Below, in pieces: positions 11,301 through 21,628 of a stretch of 64,000 nt of DNA; the stretch's first letter is position 1; each line of letters opens with the position of its first letter. Origin of the DNA: Asterias amurensis (Eukaryota; Echinodermata; Asteroidea; Forcipulatida; Asteriidae); NCBI RefSeq assembly GCF_032118995.1, contig NC_092653.1, forward strand, positions 24,819,202 through 24,883,201, read 5' to 3'. Below the pieces are notes generated by a model that saw only the letters and a program-made list of their open reading frames with translations, did no database searches and was not told the origin of the DNA. The position numbers and the translations under genes are program-made.

Positions 11301-12377
11301 ATCGCCAAACGTATATACCTTCAATTTATAACATTGCGTACAATATTCATCAATATGTCAAATGTCAAATGTCAAGATGCATTCACGCACCTACGATGTT
11401 CCAAGTTTTACAGTTATTCGAAAATTTTTACTTAATCTTAGATGAGTTAAGTAAACCCCCCAAAATAGAGGTATTCATTTTAAAATTGCAACAAATATTT
11501 ACTACACTATTTATTTATAGGATCCTATACTGTGCGTATGATATATGAATAGGTTACCCCAATTTAATGGTGTAGTATTTACATTAAAAAAGACTGGGAA
11601 AAACCGGTGTTAAAATTGTACCATGGGTGTTTGTCACATAATATAGAGAACCGAGAAAGAGTCAAAATAAACATCATTAGGGTGTTAAACAAACACCAAT
11701 GTAATTATATTTACAGGAATAAGTGTTATTATAACACAATAATATTATATATGGTCACGTTTAAAATATTGTTTTGCATCTATTTTTGTCTATGTCACTA
11801 CATTCAGTGTTTACATTTTATTTATGCAACTTTGTTCCCATAACAGATGTTAAGTTTGCCGCAGGGATAAAGAATTGTTGGAATATTATTTGTTTTTACC
11901 CAGTGCTAACACACATCGGTGTATGGGTAAACTAAAAAATAATAATACATTTGTTCCAGTTTTAACATTAAAGTATCATCCAATAGTTTACAACAGTGCT
12001 ATATTTACACACACACAACAAGTAAGCATGCAAATACAATTTGAAGAAATGTAAAATATGTACATATTCTCCGCTGGGTATAGATCTATAGTATTTATTG
12101 AATACACAGCTGCACTGTTACAATCCGCAGCGTTAGTGATGTTTGCGATCAGGAAATAACGGTTTCATGTTTCATCACTTGTCCTTTTCAATGGTCTTTG
12201 ACGGTGACCAACCATGACTCTAAACACGAAATATTTCAGTGATTTTTTGTTTATACAAACATCAACACAATTGATTTACTTTTTTGTTTACAGTGAATGT
12301 TTAAAATGGCTCATTTCGATTTCTATACAAAGAAGTCAAGCAAAGGTGAAACATAAAAAAATTTGCTTTATATTGTT
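11301..12377. other. AT-rich intergenic DNA with a SINE-tail fragment
   Basis: No gene is supported; frames of 85-99 codons are AT-driven. A fragment at about 11898-11935 (CCCAGTGCTAACACACATCGGTGTATGGGTAAAC) matches the tail of the SINE at 12378-12525. Confidence 0.4.
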
Positions 12378-12525
12378 GGTAAGACTTTGCTCTGTACGCA
12401 AAGGTCGTGGATTCCAGTCCCACCCGAGTAGAGTGCTTGTGATTTGTTCACAGAACTCGGGAAAGTACTGAGTATCCAGTGCTAACACACACACCGGTGT
12501 GTATGGGTAAACCAAAATGAATACC
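12378..12525 (+). mobile_element. tRNA-like SINE (family S2)
   Basis: A B-box-like GGATTCCAGTCC is followed by a conserved tail: AACTCGGGAAAGTACTGAG, AGTGCTAACACAC, ACCGGTGTGTATGGGTAAAC. Tail copies occur at about 11898, 30960 and 37700. The A box is weak. The tail contains a self-complementary ACACACCGGTGTGT. Confidence 0.5.
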
Positions 12526-12638
12526 TTTGTTTTGTACAGTAGTTTTGAATGTACATTTCAGAGACTTGTTAATCTTATTCCATCAATACGGTCGCCTCTG
12601 GTTATAACAAGATCCATGACTGTGGGCAAGTTACCTCT

Positions 12639-12876
12639 CAAAGGCAGTGGACACTATTGGTTATTTAATTAAAAATAATTATTAGCTTTAAACCTTGCTT
12701 GTGTGTGACAAGGTTTTTTTTTTCTTTCATAGTTATCTCGCAACTTCGATGATCAATTGAGCTCAAATTTTCACAGGTTTGTTATTGTATGCATGTGGTG
12801 AGACACACCGCATATCATATAGTGAGAAGCGAGAAGACTGGTCTTGACAATTACCAATAGTGTCCAGTGTCTTTAA
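12639..12876 (+). mobile_element. Internally shortened M1 MITE
   Basis: Begins AAAGGCAGTGGACACTATTGG and ends CCAATAGTGTCCAGTGTCTTTAA. It is 238 bp, and the central hairpin segment of the full copies is absent. The left flank is TCAA rather than TTAA, presumably mutated. It lies about 190 bp downstream of the 3' end of the first receptor gene (minus strand). Confidence 0.75.
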
Positions 12877-13061
12877 CAAGCCTATAATAATAGAGATGAG
12901 AGTGCTGAATAGACGTATACAGTTAAGGAAATTCTTTGCACAGTTCGACCATAGACAAATGCAGTTGGATGGTCTCTTGTTAATGGTGGAAGGACACATA
13001 ACAAGTCAGTGGTTGAACTCACTTGGAAATGGTTTGAAGTGTGTTGAAGTGTTTGCATAGT

Positions 13062-14135
13062 TTAAGACACCTCTGTATTGTGTGTGTTGCTCGTGAGAGC
13101 AATACGGACTGCTCGGCGGTAAGACGGACAGATCGCGTAGTAAATGATGGGATTGATCGCCGAATTGATAAACAGGAGACTGTGACTGAAAATGCGCAAA
13201 CTATTCTGCAGTTCGTTGATCTGCAGAAATGTCAAACCCCGAAAATAGCTGCCAACGTAGATAAGATTGATAACAGCATACGGGAGCTGGCAGAAGAAAA
13301 ACACTGATCCGTTGATGATGAGCATGCGGGCGACCTGGTTGCGAACTGCCCGGGCCTTAGCAGACATCCCTTGCTTGCCATCCTCGGGGGAGGTAACGGG
13401 ACGTGTACTAAGTGTACGTATGATCTGGATGTACATGATCATATTGGATATGAGTGCAACAAAAAACGGCAATGAAGCGGTCAGGTTCCCCACCACGATA
13501 GCCCATGGAGCTAGCGGGAGACAGAAGCCGATGATATCCGGTAGGCCGGAGAATTTATCGTCGTCGCTGTCCGGCCATGTCACGCAGAACTTGTCCGGCG
13601 AGACGTATTGCAACACGGCAAGGGCGCTCAGGCCGCAGCTCACCGTCCATGTCGCTAGAATGAGTTTGACAGCTCTTTTCTTGGTGTGTGCTGCTATGTG
13701 CTTGAGGGGCCGGCAAATGGCAGAGTACCGCTCTGCAGAAACCAGCCATATGGTTCCAACGGAGGCGAAATAGGTGAGAAACGGTATGGAGAATGAAACA
13801 GGACAGCTCAGGTTCACCAGTGAGTGGATGTGACTACGCACTGGTGCCGTGAGGTACAAGAGGTAAGATGTGACGGTGAACAACAGGAACGTCAAATCAG
13901 CAATGGATAAACTGACCAAGAAGTAGTTGGTGATGGTTCTCATGTATGGCACCCTTGCCACGGACACCAAGAAAGATAAGTTACCCGGTACACCGATTGC
14001 CAAGGCAGTAAGCTGGACAGCCAGGGCCAGCGTTCGAGCCCCAGGGCTGATGAGATACGTGGATGCCCTGGCAACATCAGTGAGGTTGAGTTGGTCAAGA
14101 TCGGAGCAGTTCAAATGACTCGTGTCAACCACCAT
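13062..14135 (-). CDS. Rhodopsin-type GPCR, peptide/TRH-receptor-like (paralogue 1)
   Basis: A complete intronless seven-membrane receptor of 357 residues, acting at the plasma membrane through G proteins. Landmarks: N-terminal sequons N9 and N17; GN at 51-52 in TM1; D80 in TM2; a disulphide pair C111-C184; ERY 135-137 at the end of TM3; NQVAR before TM6; CQLP 282-285 in TM6; NPIIY 328-332 in TM7; and a short tail ending TEVS. TM1-TM2 spacing and the YMRTITNYFLVSLSIADL segment resemble TRH-receptor-like peptide receptors, but the ligand cannot be read from sequence. The open frame continues 31 codons upstream; I chose the internal ATG because the extension is encoded by a local tandem repeat. 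Odd points: ERY replaces DRY and glutamine replaces the usual TM6 tryptophan (CWxP). The paralogue lies at 20432-21628. Confidence 0.9.
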   Translation of the reverse strand: MVVDTSHLNCSDLDQLNLTDVARASTYLISPGARTLALAVQLTALAIGVPGNLSFLVSVARVPYMRTITNYFLVSLSIADLTFLLFTVTSYLLYLTAPVRSHIHSLVNLSCPVSFSIPFLTYFASVGTIWLVSAERYSAICRPLKHIAAHTKKRAVKLILATWTVSCGLSALAVLQYVSPDKFCVTWPDSDDDKFSGLPDIIGFCLPLAPWAIVVGNLTASLPFFVALISNMIMYIQIIRTLSTRPVTSPEDGKQGMSAKARAVRNQVARMLIINGSVFFFCQLPYAVINLIYVGSYFRGLTFLQINELQNSLRIFSHSLLFINSAINPIIYYAICPSYRRAVRIALTSNTHNTEVS

Positions 14136-14139
14136 CTTG

Positions 14140-14240
14140 AGATGTATAACTGTACTGAAGATGAAGAAATACTGAAGATCCAGAGATACTTCTACTGAAG
14201 ATCCAGAAATACTTCCGATGAAGATCAAGAAATACTACCG
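14140..14240 (+). repeat. Short minisatellite upstream of receptor 1
   Basis: Imperfect repeats of TGAAGATCCAGAAATACT (variants TGAAGATGAAGAAATACT and TGAAGATCAAGAAATACT) run through the 5' region of the receptor. They keep the reading frame open upstream of the probable start, which explains the apparent N-terminal extension. Confidence 0.6.
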
Positions 14241-15054
14241 AGTTTCTCACAATGTTATTCGTTATTGAAAACCAAGTACATGTACATGTATACTCCGTAT
14301 ACAGTCAATAAGTTTCAAAAGAGAGGATGTTTAGTTCATGTGTTATAGCAGTATTAAACACACGGCTGCAATAACAAGCACTGACCGTCCGGCGGTGAAA
14401 AGGCAGTGTATAGAGCAAGGACCTATCCATACACTTATAACCTGGCACAATTGTGATGCGTCGTGCGTCCGGATATCCCAACACGCAGCGGCAGTGGCTG
14501 CAGAAATACCATAACAATTTGTTGAATTAAACTCCTCGCACAAGTACAAGGTTCCGCCGCGCACACGAGGCCGACACACTTGTGTTGTATGCCGCTGAGT
14601 TGATGCGATTGGATCGTGACCAAGTTGTTAAATGTGAAGGTATTCAAAGCTGATGAGTCTCAATATACATGTCATGGTCCTCTCTCGATGGTTTAAGTAA
14701 AGACAGTTGACGTAGAGAAGCATACCATCACATTATTAGCGCTGCTTGTTTTGAGAGTAAAAACCTTCAGATTCTTCATCTGATGGGAGGACTTTGAGAC
14801 GATAGCGGGCGCCCTACACGCTGTTCCTTTTCCTGTTCTCGTCGATGGAGGAGAACAACGGATGGGACCGGTGTTTGGGAAGACTGTTATCCCGTTTCAA
14901 AGTATCACATTGTGACAGGTTTTGAAGAAAGATTGAAAAAAAGCTGTGGCACATTATTTTATTTTAATTCTTGATTAGCCATGTTCGATTGGTATTCTCA
15001 TTATAGAGATATTTTTTAAAATATTATTATGGGATATCGCCTAACATCTTTAAG
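14241..15054. other. Upstream region of receptor 1, no promoter recognised
   Basis: Overlapping minus-strand frames of 70-78 codons in 14305-14647 have no recognisable domain. The stretch 14520-14640 is somewhat GC-richer, and the 5' untranslated region or an upstream exon could lie here. I see no convincing TATA box or splice signal. Confidence 0.3.
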
Positions 15055-15245
15055 CCAGATTGCCACTTTAAGGTATGGGATGCAACAATTGACTTTACCG
15101 ACCCAAGTTAACTGTCACCAGGGGCATGTTGCCACCTACTCATGGGGCTGAAACTATGCTGGGTTATACCCTTTACAATTTGTAATCTGTAGGCATGGGT
15201 ATCATCTGTGGAGGGTAGAGCAGAACGCACTTCCTTCCCAAAGTG
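15055..15245 (-). repeat. SINE body fragment (family S1)
   Basis: Shares GCCACTTTAAGGT, TCACCAGGGGCA, CCACCTACTCATGGGGCTGAAAC, TGTAGGCATGGGTATCATC and GCAGAACGCACTTCCTTCCCAA with the S1 copies at 6971-7552. It lacks the tRNA-like head. Confidence 0.55.
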
Positions 15246-15784
15246 CTATTTAATTAAGTAAATTATTTTTTCATATTGACAATGACAGACCGATGTTGTA
15301 CACAAAATAGGGTTACAAGAGTTTCGTCCTGCCCTTGTTGACCAAATCACTGTCGATTGACACCCCTCTCGGACGAGTGGTATGGTCAAGCTTAGGATAC
15401 CAAGACAATGAGTTACGATATGGCAATATAAATATCAAAATATACCGTTACGTGTCTTTTTGAAGGATTCGTTCACCAAAAAAAGTGACAACACATAATT
15501 CACCCATAACCCCCCCCCCCCCACCACACACCACCTATTTACAATTCCTTTTATATACATGAGCAGGATACCGTGTCAGAAAACAACCAGCAAGTTGTCT
15601 GGACAATGGCCATGCTTTCTCATCGAGGCCGAGAAAGCAACCGACCATTAAATAATGACACTTGAAATACAATTATTATCTGCAAAACAAGGTCGTTGGA
15701 TTCGGAAAACTAAACATTATTTGGTTTGGTGTCGAAGTATCTTTTTTGTTTAGGTAAGTAGGTCAAGTAGGATTTGAAACTTTG
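15246..15784. other. Intergenic DNA with poly-C tract
   Basis: No gene was seen. A poly-C run lies near 15510-15522. A short palindromic segment (CTTTCTCATCGAGGCCGAGAAAG) lies near 15613. Confidence 0.4.
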
Positions 15785-15905
15785 CAAGGTGGAAATACGA
15801 TATAGAAAGGTTTGCGGTAACACCATGTAATGACTACCTCTAATGAGTTGGGGTGGTTCTGAAAAGAACCGTTGGTTCAACTCGACGATTCAAGTAGGTC
15901 AATTA
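15785..15905 (-). repeat. Repeat with histone-type hairpin (family P)
   Basis: On the minus strand the hairpin GGTTCTTTTCAGAACC (plus-strand 15855-15870) fits the histone-mRNA 3' consensus GGYYYUUHUHARRRCC exactly and is followed by ACCCC. It is preceded by TCGTCGAGTTGAACC, a decayed relative of the GAAACGTCGAGACC segment in the copies at 24.45 and 62.0 kb. Downstream (GTAACACCATG, GGTTTGCGG, CGATATAGAAAGG) looks like conserved repeat body. No histone coding sequence is near. Confidence 0.55.
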
Positions 15906-16099
15906 AATGAAGAAGGAAAGAAAACACAAATATCATTCGTCTTATCAATTTACTATTCAAATTGATATCATTTAAAGGGGACAACTTAAATAAAACATCA
16001 ACATTGAAATGACTTTACTAATCACTTCAGTTTCAGCTACAAATAGTTGTTTTATAAAGTATTTTTTGTCCTTCGGCTCCGGACAGAAAACCTCGCCTT

Positions 16100-16250
16100 C
16101 CTTCACTATAAATAGTTCAGGGTCAAAATTGATCCGATTTATGGTCCCGTGGTGTTTGACCCATTTATGAGTCAGTATGACCCGGAGTTTGTGTGTGTCA
16201 AAAGACCCGGTAAGGGTCAGAATGACTCAAAACTCGAGTTCAAATCAATG
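16100..16250 (+). repeat. GGGTCA-rich repeat, copy 1
   Basis: Contains many TGACCC/GGGTCA or near-variant hexamers, including AGGGTCAAAATTGATCC, TTTGACCCATTTATGAGTCA, GTATGACCCGG and AAGGGTCAGAATGACTC. Related blocks lie at 18310-18480 and 49805-49890. Confidence 0.5.
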
Positions 16251-16786
16251 TTTAAAAAACCTCTTTCTCTAAGGTAAGAATTATGGGTTTTGATTGGTCC
16301 GATGTGATGTTTGTCAGCTGCACCTACATCCCCGCATGCCAATGTCACTGCACTTCTGTCCAATTAATTAGCTGTATCCAACGAAGTATAAGACATCCCA
16401 TGCCAAACAGAAGGTCCGGACCCTTGCATGAGGGCTCTATTTCATTCATCTTTCGTGCTGCCTCTCTAAAAATGGTTGCTATTTCTACCTCCATGCTCAG
16501 ACAAACTGTGCTAACGATGTGTAGTTCATTTGTGGCGTATAATTTTTTCCGGCTTCTATGTCAGCCTGTATGTGTTACCTTTACAATGAACCGAATTATG
16601 GAACCCATTTTTCAAACAAAATCCTCTGTTCAGTTGTGAACTGATACGTAAAGGTGTGACAGGAGATTCTGTCCCCTGAGTTTCGGTGTCCCCCCCCCCC
16701 CCCATAATATGCAAACTGTGTACAATCTTCCTTCTCCTCAGCCCATGTTTATTTCCCATATAGGGGACCAAATCTCCGGCGGATAG
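16251..16786. other. Intergenic DNA, nothing supported
   Basis: A 118-codon frame at 16283-16639 (+) has no recognisable domain and runs towards a poly-C tract at about 16690-16702. I do not call it a gene. Confidence 0.35.
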
Positions 16787-17276
16787 TATACAAATATTGA
16801 CTGCTTCGAGTGCTATGGGTTAAAACTATGTTCGAAAATAGAACGCTCCGGGGATCACCGAGGGAGTCATAGTTTTTAACCATTGCACGAGTAAAAGCAG
16901 TCAATATTTGTTTTATAACACCCCAAACATTTCTAAATACTGTACTATTATTATTAAGTTACAGACCTGAATGCTACAATCCACGGACGCCGCGAATACA
17001 GATTGCAAACACTTTTACTTACTGTGTTGCATGTAGTGTCGTGCAAATGGTTACAGACTATTAATTTATTATCCTCAGACACGCAATGGACGTCTGGGTA
17101 CTGCATGCCGTGTGCTAGTCTGTCGGACTAGCGCAGGGCGCCATGTGCTAGTCTTCGGACTAGCGCATGGCAAACCGACGCAATATCACACGGCCGTCGT
17201 CTAGCAAAACTAAGACATGTCATGTGACGCGCTCTAAACCAATGAGCAGGCAGAATACTTGCAAGGGGTGTTATAA
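16787..17276. repeat. Composite inverted-repeat element, copy 1
   Basis: Part one is a foldback (CAAATATTGACTGCTT ... AAGCAGTCAATATTTG) with arms containing CGTGCTATGG/CCATTGCACG. Part two (16913-17276) is bounded by TTATAACACCCC and GGGGTGTTATAA. The internal hairpin GTGCTAGTC-TTCG-GACTAGCGC lies near 17141. The entire unit is repeated directly at 17347-17847. Confidence 0.7.
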
Positions 17277-17346
17277 ATCCCCCTAGGACACCGGCCCACC
17301 TCCGACTCGTCAGCCAAAAGAACATTTGGTGAATGCCTATACAATA

Positions 17347-17847
17347 ATATACAAATATTGACTGCTTTTACACGTGCTATGGTTAAAACTACTCCCCGGA
17401 GCGTTCTATTTTCCCGAGGCGAAGCCGAGGGAAAATAGAACGCTCCGAGGATCACCGAGGGAGTCATAGTTTTTAACCATTGCACGAGTAAAAGCAGTCA
17501 ATATTTGTTTTATAACACCCCAAACATTTCTAAATACTGTACTATTATTATTAAGTTACAGACCTGAATGCTACAATCCACGGACGACGCGAATACAGAT
17601 TGCAAACACTTTTACTTACTGTGTTGCATGTAGTGTCGTGCAATCCGAAATGGTTACAGACTATTAATGTATCATCCTCGTACACGCAACGGACGTCTGG
17701 GTACTGCACGCCGTGTGCTAGTCTTTCGGACTAGCGCATGGCAAGCCGACGCACTATCACACGGCCGTCGTCTAGCAAAACTAAGACATGTCATGTGACG
17801 CGCTCTAAACCAATGAGCAGGCAGAATACTTGCAAGGGGTGTTATAA
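17347..17847. repeat. Composite inverted-repeat element, copy 2
   Basis: A direct repeat of 16787-17276 with only scattered differences. The foldback half (17350-17507) is better preserved and includes a long inverted repeat around GAGGCGAAGCCGAGG. The second half ends GGGGTGTTATAA. High similarity implies a recent tandem duplication. The 65-83 codon frames here are repeat artefacts. Confidence 0.7.
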
Positions 17848-18309
17848 CAACAGTTACTCGGCTCCAAATCAAAACCGGATTGTAGCCTGCCGAGTTGAGA
17901 GTACCTGCTACGCAACCTCGGAACTACGAGTGAATTGAATTCCAGCAAATGCTTTTCAAGGAACTTGCTGCAAGCTGTCAAGTTGATGTCACCTACACAT
18001 TCAATCATAACGCGTGACTTGCATTTCTGGAAAGCTTGTGACCTAGCCTACAACCAGCATGTTTCGGTTTACACCTCAAGGATTTGGTCGCAAGGGGACA
18101 GGGTCGAATTTAATTAAAAACAATTAGTTTGATGGTTTTACGACGATTCGCGTTCATGGACACTTGCAAAATTATAACAACAAATTTATATTTGATTTCT
18201 TTTAATGGTTCTTTTCCTCATTAATAGTTTTTATATTACTTGTAAATTATTGTTGGTCATTGGCATGATCAGCGTAATATATGACATGCGGAAAAGGCAA
18301 TAAGTATTG
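17848..18309. other. Intergenic DNA, nothing recognised
   Basis: The overlapping short frames on both strands share no recognisable protein features. No repeat boundary is evident. Confidence 0.35.
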
Positions 18310-18480
18310 CACTCTAAAATATCCCGGATCGAAGTTTGAATTTTGGCTTGATTTTTGACCCACTTCTCGGTACTTTGTACACAGATTCCGGGTCATACTG
18401 ACCAACAAAATGGATCATGGGCGAGTGACCCAAAGTACGGGTCAACTCTGACCCGTGAATGGATCAGACTGAGGGTGAAG
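18310..18480 (+). repeat. GGGTCA-rich repeat, copy 2
   Basis: Contains TTTGTACACAGATTCCGGGTCATACTGACC, shared nearly exactly with 49812-49842, plus GAGTGACCC and GGGTCAACTCTGACCC. Confidence 0.55.
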
Positions 18481-20040
18481 ATCATACAGATGCGCAGTAC
18501 AATCCGCTTCAAAACCAACCAAAAGACAGGGGAACTCAACTAGACTTGAGTTAGACTTCACGTTTAGACTTCACGTTTGAAAATCATTGGCACCCCAACA
18601 CGTATAATTATGCACACCTCATCGTTGGTGCGACCACCATTTTGTCACAAGAGGGCGCTAACAGGTTGGGACCATAAGTCTGATACACAAAAATAATGAT
18701 ATAGACCAAAATTCTATGGCTCAGATAACCCGATTCTGGTTTTTAGTATTTTTCTTTTTAAAATGTTCAAAATTAACAAAGATATCACAAATGGTTTAGA
18801 GTTGAACGTTTGAAGTTTCCATTCCATTATACATCTATATCAAAAGATTGTCTGGCTCGTAACAATAGTTCCAATCGTATTGCCCCCAAAAAACTATTTT
18901 TATTCCCCAGTTTATAATATTATTTCACAAGTATAATTATAATTTAAGGGCACTTAACATATATTTACAATACATGTATATTATAAATTAATATTTGTTG
19001 TCTCCGTGTTGATATAATAATTAAAACCACGCACACAGATTATTGTCATTTGATCAGTTGAACATGGATCATGTCTCGTCCTCTGCCGAACATGACGATC
19101 TATCGGCTATAATATTGGAGTCCACTTATGGCTTGGTTGACGCTTTGCAGCGTCGTTCCCAAAAATAAACGTTCCCAACCATATTTCAAAACGAGGCAAG
19201 GTCGTGTAACGGCGGACGTGGTTGTATCTTTACATGCAGTCAACCACGTTGTTAAGAAGAGGTTTTTGTATATTTTTCAGAGTGTGGGGTGAACAAGTTT
19301 CCGTATCTACATTTTGTTGAATGTCACCAAAATTCAAATGACAAGGATCTATTTATGAGGTGTATAAAATATTGAAAGCATTTCGTTCAAGCATTTTTTG
19401 TATCGTTCTGCTGTCAAAACTTCGATGCAAATGGTGAGATGGTAGCTTTTCATTTGTCCACACACTGTTTTGAGTTATCATATACCACCGTTGCAATACC
19501 TTTGGCTGATTGATTGCAGAATACAAATCATTCTTCTTTCAAAACTTCGATTCGATGGACATATGGTATAGCTTTGCATTTGTCCACGCAGCGCTTTGAG
19601 TTATCACTGACCTTAGCAAGATTTCTTGAGCTACATGGATTTTGCAGTAGTGGGTAGATGGGTCGCAGTGTTCCATGCATGCTATAGTCAGCTTCTCTAT
19701 ACACTCACAAGTGAATGAGCCTGTCTTAGCCCAATTTCACTCTGGTGCAGATTTCGATTGCCCAGTTCTCGTACTGGTGTCTCCATTCAACCTACGTGCA
19801 TTCAGTATAGTCTAGCTTTTCAATAGTTCATATTTCGCCTTTTATACCAGTGCATCCAAACTCTCTACGACGTTGTTTTAACTATGTACAATATTATTGC
19901 TTACTTTGAATTCCAAAAACGTTTGAAACATGTTTTGTACTGTTAAAAACCACTAAACACAAGGGGTTCAAAATGTGCTCCTATATGCACGCACAAAAAC
20001 ACTCATTTCACACATTCAGAAACGAAAATACAATAAGTAT
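18481..20040. other. Intergenic DNA with a small local duplication
   Basis: A diverged direct repeat (TCAAAACTTCGATgcaaATGG ... TTTGTCCACrCA ... TTTTGAGTTATCA) occurs at about 19405-19490 and 19535-19610. Tandem TTAGACTTCACG lies near 18552-18578. No gene is supported between the two receptors. Confidence 0.4.
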
Positions 20041-20560
20041 AACTTGAGCTTTTCTAATCGAGTACAAAACACGGCATCCAGTGTAGCTGTCCACATGTCT
20101 TAAAGTTTTGTCATGCTGGGTGATAAACCCAACCCTCAGCTTGCTCCCTGTCCTCAAAGCATTCATTGTCAATACCATGCAGTTGAAGACTTGGACCCAG
20201 CGGCCGTGGCTTCTTTCTCCTGCTAGAAGTAACTTGAGCTTTTCTATACGAGCTGTCCACAAGTCTTAAAGTTTTGTCATGCTGGGTGATAAACCCAACC
20301 CCTCAGCTTGCTCCCTGTCCTCAAAGCATTCTTGTCAATACCATGCAGTTGAAGACTTGGACCCAGCGGCCGTGGCTTCTTTCTCCTGCTAGAAGTAACT
20401 TGAGCTTTTCTATACGAGCTGTCCACAAGTCTTAAAGTTTTGTCATGCTGGGTGATAAACCCAACCCCTCAGCTTGCTCCCTGTCCTCAAAGCATTTATT
20501 GTCAATACCATGCAGTTGAAGACTTGGACCCAGCGGCCGTGCCTTCTTTCTCCTGCTAAC
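20041..20560 (-). repeat. Triplicated 3' end of receptor gene 2
   Basis: Three direct copies begin at 20041, 20231 and 20397 with the shared AACTTGAGCTTTTCTA. The spacings are 190 and 166 bp, the first copy carrying about 24 extra bases. The third copy contains the last ~43 codons and stop of the receptor. The other two sit downstream of the stop, in what would be the 3' untranslated region. The copies are almost identical, so the duplication is recent. The 84-codon frame at 20008-20262 is an artefact of these copies. Confidence 0.85.
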
Positions 20561-21628
20561 GCAGAGTACTTTCTTGAAGGCATTACGGTAGTGACTACTC
20601 GCAAGGTTGTAGATGATGGGGTTTATGGCTGAATTCAGAAACACAAGCAGATAACTGATGCTTAGAGGGAGGACCAGTTTCCGGTATAAGACGTTTCTAG
20701 GTGTGCCAATGGCCTCTCCGATGACGAAAGCGAGCGAGACGGCCTGGAATGGTGTCTGGCATAAGAAGAACACTACCCCATTAGCAATCAGTAGTCTAGC
20801 CACTTGGTTACGTACCTGGAGTGCCTGACTCGACATGGTCTGCTGTTGAAGCTTCTTATTGTCGATTCGGGCGCTGAGACGAATAATAATCCGGGTGTAC
20901 ATGATCATATTGGACACTAGAGCGAGTATGAAGACAGTCACCTCGACTAGATGACCGATTACGAGTCCAGCAAAGGAGACCGGCACGCAGTATCCGAGAA
21001 CAACCGGGAGATTTCGGTACCTTTTCTTGTCTGGCCACACTGCGCAGTACATGTCAAGTTTCCCGTAGCGGAGCATAACAAGTGCTGCAAGACCCACGCC
21101 ACTGATACAGCTTCCTACGATTAACTTGGACGCACGAGCCTTGTTTCGTCTTTGAATGTACTTAATCGGGCTGCAAATGGCGTTGTACTTGTCTAAGGAC
21201 ACCAGAGTCACGTTGGCCACCGAGACGAAGTAGGTGACGTACGGCATACAAAACGCACCGATACAGCCCACTATCTTGGCAGTGGTCAGATGAGTTCGTA
21301 CCGGGCTGGTAAAATAGAAGTAGTAGGTAAAAATGGTGATAGACAAGAAGGTTAAGTCTACCACAGCCAAGCTGGTCAGGTACATGTTGGTAGCATTCCG
21401 CATATGCTTGACGCGATAGATCAGATAAATGAAGGCAAGGTTTCCTGGCACACCGACTGCCAGTATGATGAACATAGTCGCTAGGACAATCATGTTGGTA
21501 GACGAGTTCAGAAGATATGGCTTAGCAGCTTTCTCCGAAGTCAAGTTCAGCACTGGAAGAAAGCTGCACTCATCATCTTCAGAAACATCTCCAGGAAAAT
21601 CTCCAGGCCATGAGGTATTATTAAACAT
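20432..21628 (-). CDS. Rhodopsin-type GPCR, peptide/TRH-receptor-like (paralogue 2)
   Basis: A complete intronless 398-residue seven-membrane receptor, predicted to sit in the plasma membrane and signal through G proteins. Landmarks: N-terminal sequons N3, N28 and N41; GN at 62-63 in TM1; D91 in TM2; a disulphide pair C122-C195; DKY 146-148 at the end of TM3; RNQVAR before TM6; CQTP 290-293 in TM6; NSAINPIIY ending at 340 in TM7; and a possible palmitoylated C356 followed by a basic RRKKAR stretch. It shares GVPGNL, NQVARxLIxNGxVFFxCQxP and NSAINPIIY with the receptor at 13062-14135 and lies on the same strand, so the two are tandem paralogues. Odd points: lysine replaces the DRY arginine, and glutamine again replaces the TM6 tryptophan. 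The ligand is unknown; TRH-receptor-like is a fold-level resemblance. Confidence 0.9.
   Translation of the reverse strand: MFNNTSWPGDFPGDVSEDDECSFLPVLNLTSEKAAKPYLLNSSTNMIVLATMFIILAVGVPGNLAFIYLIYRVKHMRNATNMYLTSLAVVDLTFLSITIFTYYFYFTSPVRTHLTTAKIVGCIGAFCMPYVTYFVSVANVTLVSLDKYNAICSPIKYIQRRNKARASKLIVGSCISGVGLAALVMLRYGKLDMYCAVWPDKKRYRNLPVVLGYCVPVSFAGLVIGHLVEVTVFILALVSNMIMYTRIIIRLSARIDNKKLQQQTMSSQALQVRNQVARLLIANGVVFFLCQTPFQAVSLAFVIGEAIGTPRNVLYRKLVLPLSISYLLVFLNSAINPIIYNLASSHYRNAFKKVLCVSRRKKARPLGPSLQLHGIDNKCFEDREQAEGLGLSPSMTKL

Noticed and set aside
13267-13773. 168-codon plus-strand frame
   Set aside because: It is the antisense shadow of the first receptor gene and has no protein features of its own.
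20008-20262. 84-codon frame downstream of receptor 2
   Set aside because: Lies in the triplicated 3' end in a different phase; a by-product of the duplication.
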